Shown one piece after another: positions 60,780-64,000 of a stretch of DNA of 64,000 bases. The stretch spans positions 1 through 64,000 of the forward strand of contig NZ_JAJISD010000005.1 in NCBI RefSeq assembly GCF_020880995.1, given 5' to 3'. Both the position numbers and the translations under genes were made by a program. The notes under the pieces were generated by a model, which saw only the letters and a list, made by a program, of their open reading frames with translations, had not been told where the DNA came from and searched no databases. Positions within the stretch are counted from its first letter, which is position 1; the number at the start of each line of letters is the position of its first letter. The stretch comes from Reyranella aquatilis. GTDB lineage: Bacteria > Pseudomonadota > Alphaproteobacteria > Reyranellales > Reyranellaceae.

Positions 60780-61892
60780 TCATTGGGCCGGCACCGTCAC
60801 CACGGGAGCGGCCGTACGCACGCCGACATCGGAGATCGAAAAGAGCAGCATGACGCCCGAGAACATGGACTTCGAGCGGATATCCGCATCGGAAATCCAG
60901 AACCAGCGGCCGTTGTACTGAACGGCGGCATAGGAATCCGAAGGCGGCGCCGGCCCGCTCAGGATGTTCAACAGGGGCGGACGTTCGCCGGCGGGAAACA
61001 GGATGTCACCCGGGCCCGGTGTCGCCCTTCCGCCCGTCACGTCGGTCTCGGGCACCTGCGCCAGGACACCCAGCTCGACCATGACCTGCAGCATGGAGCG
61101 GGTCGTCATGGCGATTTCATCGCCCCTGCCCGACCAGCCGCCATAGCGGACCTGATGGCTCAGGCCGGCCCCCGTCAGGTGCAGGATGCGCCTCACTTCC
61201 GCGATCTTCGCGGCGATGTCGGGTGAGGTCCTGATCGGCGGAAAGCCGATGATGGAGACTTCGGCGTTGTCCTTGGAGCGTTCGATCCGGATCTGCAAGG
61301 CATTGGCGCGCTGCAGGTCCGTCAGGAGCTCGGCTAGGCGGAAGAACTCCGGGTCGCCGGCACGGCTCATGGCCGCCCGCCTGGACTCGTTGGCGACGCC
61401 GTTGATCGAGTCGACGGCCAGCGGCACGACGACGGTGGCGGGATAGCCCGACTGCAGAAGGAAGAGGATCGCGCTGGGCGGGATCGGCCGCAGCAGCGTC
61501 TTGATGAAGTCGTTTCCCGTGAGCGGCGCGTAGATCACGGTCGGGCGATCGATATAGGTGGCGCCCACGCCGGCCGTGCCGCCGATGGCCGCCGGCCCAC
61601 CGACCGATGTCGACAGATAGTTCTGGGCGGAGAACCCCGCCGCGGCGGTCGTCTGCACCTGATAGCCCGCGATCACCTGGGCGATCTCCAGGAACACCGG
61701 AAAGTCGCCGTAGCGCAACTTGACGATGTTGAGCAGCGTCTGCTGCTTCCAGGAGGCCCCGATCGCGCCGGCATAGTCGGACCGGTCGCGCGCGACGGTC
61801 GTGGGACCGACGCTGCTGCAGCCCGCCGCTGCGACGGCGACCGCTGCCGCGAGAATCAGCGGCGAAATCCGGCGGGCGACCATGAGAGGCAT
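60780..61892 (-). CDS. Lipoprotein of unknown function, 370 residues
   Basis: The protein has a lipobox after the signal ISPLILAAAVAVAAAGCSS (Cys25). The mature part includes WKQQTLLNIVKLRYGDFPVFLEIAQVIAGYQ, LTGNDFIKTLLRPIPPSAILFLLQSGYP and a late WFWISDADIRSKSMFSGVMLLFSI. Related 'KLRYGD.P.F' lipoproteins occur in several Proteobacteria without a known role. It lies 15 bp after the DUF2252 gene on the same strand, so the two are probably one operon. No catalytic motif is visible. Confidence 0.75.
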   Translation of the reverse strand: MPLMVARRISPLILAAAVAVAAAGCSSVGPTTVARDRSDYAGAIGASWKQQTLLNIVKLRYGDFPVFLEIAQVIAGYQVQTTAAAGFSAQNYLSTSVGGPAAIGGTAGVGATYIDRPTVIYAPLTGNDFIKTLLRPIPPSAILFLLQSGYPATVVVPLAVDSINGVANESRRAAMSRAGDPEFFRLAELLTDLQRANALQIRIERSKDNAEVSIIGFPPIRTSPDIAAKIAEVRRILHLTGAGLSHQVRYGGWSGRGDEIAMTTRSMLQVMVELGVLAQVPETDVTGGRATPGPGDILFPAGERPPLLNILSGPAPPSDSYAAVQYNGRWFWISDADIRSKSMFSGVMLLFSISDVGVRTAAPVVTVPAQ

Positions 61893-61907
61893 CTCCCGGC
61901 AGGCCGC

Positions 61908-63329
61908 CTACCTGTCGTCCTCGATCTGCACCTTGATCCTGCCCGCGCTGACGGCGGCCTTGAGCGCGGCATGATCGCGTTCCGTCTGGTCGGCATAGGC
62001 CACCGCGAAGTCGCCCATCGCCTCGTCGAAGGCATCGCTCGAGCCAAGATATCCGGTAATGAGCCAAGGATGGCTTGCCCTGCCATGCGCGCGGGCCAGC
62101 GCCCAACCGCAGACCTTGGCGTAGAGCACCAGCATGTGGCGGTCGAAGGTCTCGACCAGCGGCTTGATCTTGGCGTCGCGCAGCTGGCGGACATAGAGGT
62201 CGTTGCCGCGCAGGCCGTTCGTCCAGCCGAGGAAGATGTCGGACGACGACTGGATCAGGCGCTGCCCCTGGACCACGCGCTGACCGGCATGACCATAGGC
62301 GCTCCTGCCGGCATAGGGCTCGAGAACGGAGGCCACGGCCTCCTTGAACTGCAGGAACAGGGGCTGGTTGGACGACGACATGAAAAGGCCGATCGAGCAA
62401 TAGCGCCCGACGCTGCCGATCCCCACGACCTTCATCGCCACATCGACGAGGCGATAGCGGTCGAGAAGGGCTTTACGATCGTCGGGCAGGCTTTCCCGGT
62501 AGGTCGCCAGCGCCTTGTCGACCATCTCCCTGAAGCCGTCCGCCCGCGAGGCCTCGGTGTGGAAGATGAGCGGAGGCTGGTCCTTGATCTGTACCTGCCC
62601 GCCGACCATTTCGGCCAGCTTGGGGAAATCGAGCTCGGAGGCCCTCTCCTCCTTGGCTTTTTTCATCCGGCGCAGCACGCGCTTCCTGATATCCGGATCG
62701 TCGATGAGGGCGAAGAATTGCTCCGTGCCGATCCGGCTGTACCAGGCTTCCAGCGGGCTCATTTCCGCCACTTCCCGCAGGCGCTCGCGATAGCTTCGGG
62801 CAACGGCCACCGCCGCACCGCGCTCGGCCGATCGCGAGAGGCCGTTGGAACGGGCCGCGAGAACGAACGACGCCACCAGCCGCTTCACGTCCCACTCCCA
62901 GGGCGCCGGCAGGGTCTCGTCGAAGTCGTTGATGTCGAAGTTGATACTTCTCTCGGGCGTCGCAAACCCGCCGAAGTTGAGCAGGTGGCAATCGCCGCAG
63001 GCCTGCACGTGGACGTTCGTCGTCGGCAGGACGGCAAGGTCGGCTGCCATGACCGCCGCCGACCCGCGATAGTACGTGAACGGCGACTGGAGCATCCGGC
63101 CGTAGCGGATCGGCAGCAGCTCGACCTGCCGGCCGGCATCCGAGGCCTGAAGAATGACGAGTGGGTCGGCGCGGTCCTTGTGGCGCTTCCACAGGCCCTG
63201 GCTTGCTCTCGGAACCGTATCGCGCAGTCGCTTGCCGGCCGCCATCAACTCGCCGGCTGGCACGGAATGAGCCGGGCGCCGGAGTTCGGGCACGCCGGCG
63301 CTGGCATGAAGCTTTGCCACGTTGCTCAT
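61908..63329 (-). CDS. DUF2252-family protein (kinase-like fold)
   Basis: This 473-residue protein has the DUF2252 marks: TYYRGSAAVMAADLA, ACGDCHLLNFGGFATPE, and SINFDINDFDETLPAPWEWDVKRLV. The HLLNFG and INDFDE motifs resemble the catalytic and metal-binding loops of aminoglycoside-phosphotransferase/protein-kinase-like folds. A small-molecule or protein kinase activity has been suggested by fold only. It is cytoplasmic. It is the first gene of an operon with the lipoprotein gene. An FNR/FixK-type box lies 78-91 bp upstream of its start. Confidence 0.83.
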   Translation of the reverse strand: MSNVAKLHASAGVPELRRPAHSVPAGELMAAGKRLRDTVPRASQGLWKRHKDRADPLVILQASDAGRQVELLPIRYGRMLQSPFTYYRGSAAVMAADLAVLPTTNVHVQACGDCHLLNFGGFATPERSINFDINDFDETLPAPWEWDVKRLVASFVLAARSNGLSRSAERGAAVAVARSYRERLREVAEMSPLEAWYSRIGTEQFFALIDDPDIRKRVLRRMKKAKEERASELDFPKLAEMVGGQVQIKDQPPLIFHTEASRADGFREMVDKALATYRESLPDDRKALLDRYRLVDVAMKVVGIGSVGRYCSIGLFMSSSNQPLFLQFKEAVASVLEPYAGRSAYGHAGQRVVQGQRLIQSSSDIFLGWTNGLRGNDLYVRQLRDAKIKPLVETFDRHMLVLYAKVCGWALARAHGRASHPWLITGYLGSSDAFDEAMGDFAVAYADQTERDHAALKAAVSAGRIKVQIEDDR

Positions 63330-63406
63330 CGACGCATCTCCGACCGTGGCCCGCGAAGGAGAATCCCTTCGTGACGATCAGGTTACGCCGGCACACCTGC
63401 GTTGCC

Positions 63407-63420
63407 TTGATGCAGGTCAA
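63407..63420. promoter_or_regulatory. FNR/FixK-type box TTGATGCAGGTCAA
   Basis: The 14-base sequence fits TTGA-N6-TCAA, the target of FNR/FixK/Anr regulators used for low-oxygen control. It lies 78-91 bp upstream of the DUF2252 gene (minus strand) and 166 bp upstream of the GMC oxidoreductase (plus strand). The distance suits class-II activation of the DUF2252 operon better if its transcript starts near 63372. Confidence 0.5.
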
Positions 63421-63585
63421 TGGCCCCCGTCCCCACCAACCGCGGGAGCACGGCCGGGCGGCGAGGAGACTCTGCATCTTCCCCTGGCCATTCCCGTTGG
63501 CGAAACCGCCGGGCAATTCATGCGCCGCGAGACTTGTCAGCACGCGCGAGGGCTGCTCCCTTTCGAGCTAAGGGAGAACACCAGC

Positions 63586-64000
63586 ATGAAAAGCGACGCG
63601 ACCTATGACTACATCGTCGTCGGTGCCGGGTCCGCGGGCGCGGTGGTCGCGAGCCGGCTGAGCGAGGGGGGCCAGCATCGCGTGCTGCTGCTCGAGGCCG
63701 GCACCGAGGGCTCGAACTTCTTCTGGTCGAAGGTACCGGTCGGCGTCGCCAAGATGATCGACGATCCCGCCGTCAACTGGTGCTACTCGTCGGAGCCCGA
63801 CGAAGGCTCGGGCGGACGCCGCATCGCCGTACCGCGCGGCCGCATGCTGGGCGGCTCCAGCTCGATCAACGGCATGGTCTATATCCGCGGGCAGGCGCAG
63901 GACTACGACCACTGGGCGCAGCTCGGCAATCGCGGCTGGAGCTTCCAGGACGTGCTGCCGATCTTCAAGCGCATGGAGCGCTTCGAGGGCGGCTCCGACG
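63586..64000 (+). CDS. GMC-family oxidoreductase (choline dehydrogenase-like), cut by window edge
   Basis: The first 138 residues of a flavoprotein of the glucose-methanol-choline family are visible. YDYIVVGAGSAGAVVASRL is the FAD-binding Rossmann start (GxGxxG) and VLLLEAG follows. PRGRMLGGSSSINGMVYIRG is the GMC signature 1, and YDHWAQLGNRGWSFQDVLPIF completes the known pattern. The enzyme oxidises an alcohol; the substrate is decided by the missing C-terminal part. The ATG at 63586 follows AAGGGAGAACACCAGC. Upstream is the divergent DUF2252 operon. Confidence 0.93.
   Translation, partial: MKSDATYDYIVVGAGSAGAVVASRLSEGGQHRVLLLEAGTEGSNFFWSKVPVGVAKMIDDPAVNWCYSSEPDEGSGGRRIAVPRGRMLGGSSSINGMVYIRGQAQDYDHWAQLGNRGWSFQDVLPIFKRMERFEGGSD

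Noticed and set aside
1..64000. tRNA, rRNA and riboswitch genes
   Set aside because: Read through the gene-free gaps on both strands; no tRNA-like TTCGA-CCA region, rRNA signature or known riboswitch core was seen. A covariance-model scan would be decisive.

Overview
The window reads as a chromosomal segment of a high-GC Gram-negative bacterium. An alphaproteobacterium of the Rhodospirillales/Hyphomicrobiales type (for example Reyranella- or Bradyrhizobium-like) fits best. The grounds are the strong G/C third-position bias, the mix of amidohydrolase, Rieske oxygenase and BMP-type genes, an FNR/FixK-type box, and many intergenic palindromic elements. This placement is an inference; there is no rRNA, tRNA, CRISPR array or prophage to anchor it.

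Left part (1-26 kb): a mosaic of small metabolic, transport and regulatory units. In order it holds the tail of an IS110-type transposase beside a palindromic element, a voltage-gated K+ channel with a zinc-ribbon tail, a D-amino-acid deacylase, a CPA1 antiporter, a phospholipase-D-like enzyme, an RND efflux pump with its adaptor, and a hot-dog dehydratase. Then come a DUF4136 lipoprotein, an MFS transporter, a Tat/lipobox GH25 lysozyme-like protein, a LysR-racemase-HAD unit, a flavin split-barrel protein with an NTF2-like protein, a GlxA-type regulator divergent from a dienelactone hydrolase, a Rieske oxygenase, and an orphan BMP-type binding protein. Two decayed genes are visible, an ion-channel paralogue and a DHA2-type MFS transporter. 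Both have kept their beginning and a later segment and lost the middle.

Central part (26-56 kb): a cell-surface island. It contains five large predicted secreted proteins with RTX/type-I-secretion-like C-termini that end in variants of 'SDFLF': a parallel beta-helix protein, three giant cysteine-free paralogues (1371-1547 residues), and a serralysin-type M10 metalloprotease. Between them are a GT9 glycosyltransferase, an ABC-2/KpsMTE-like polysaccharide exporter whose permease is fused to a long TPR domain, a second glycosyltransferase, HldE and HldD for ADP-heptose synthesis, and a TylF-like methyltransferase. No type I secretion ABC transporter/adaptor pair for the big proteins is present here. 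The three paralogues have a GH64/thaumatin-like N-terminal region, a middle beta region, tyrosine-rich 'YD-like' repeats and a common C-terminal module. They share an AT-rich upstream motif. They are the best candidate here for an undescribed surface system.

Right part (56-64 kb): MsrB-MsrA in one overlapping operon, a large AsmA-family protein, a lipoprotein of unknown function downstream of a DUF2252 gene with an FNR/FixK-like box in front, and the start of a GMC oxidoreductase cut by the window edge.

A recurring feature is a palindromic element whose terminus (TAGGG/CCCTA) supplies the TAG stop codon of the neighbouring gene in three places (positions 218-220, 34706-34708, 52792-52794).
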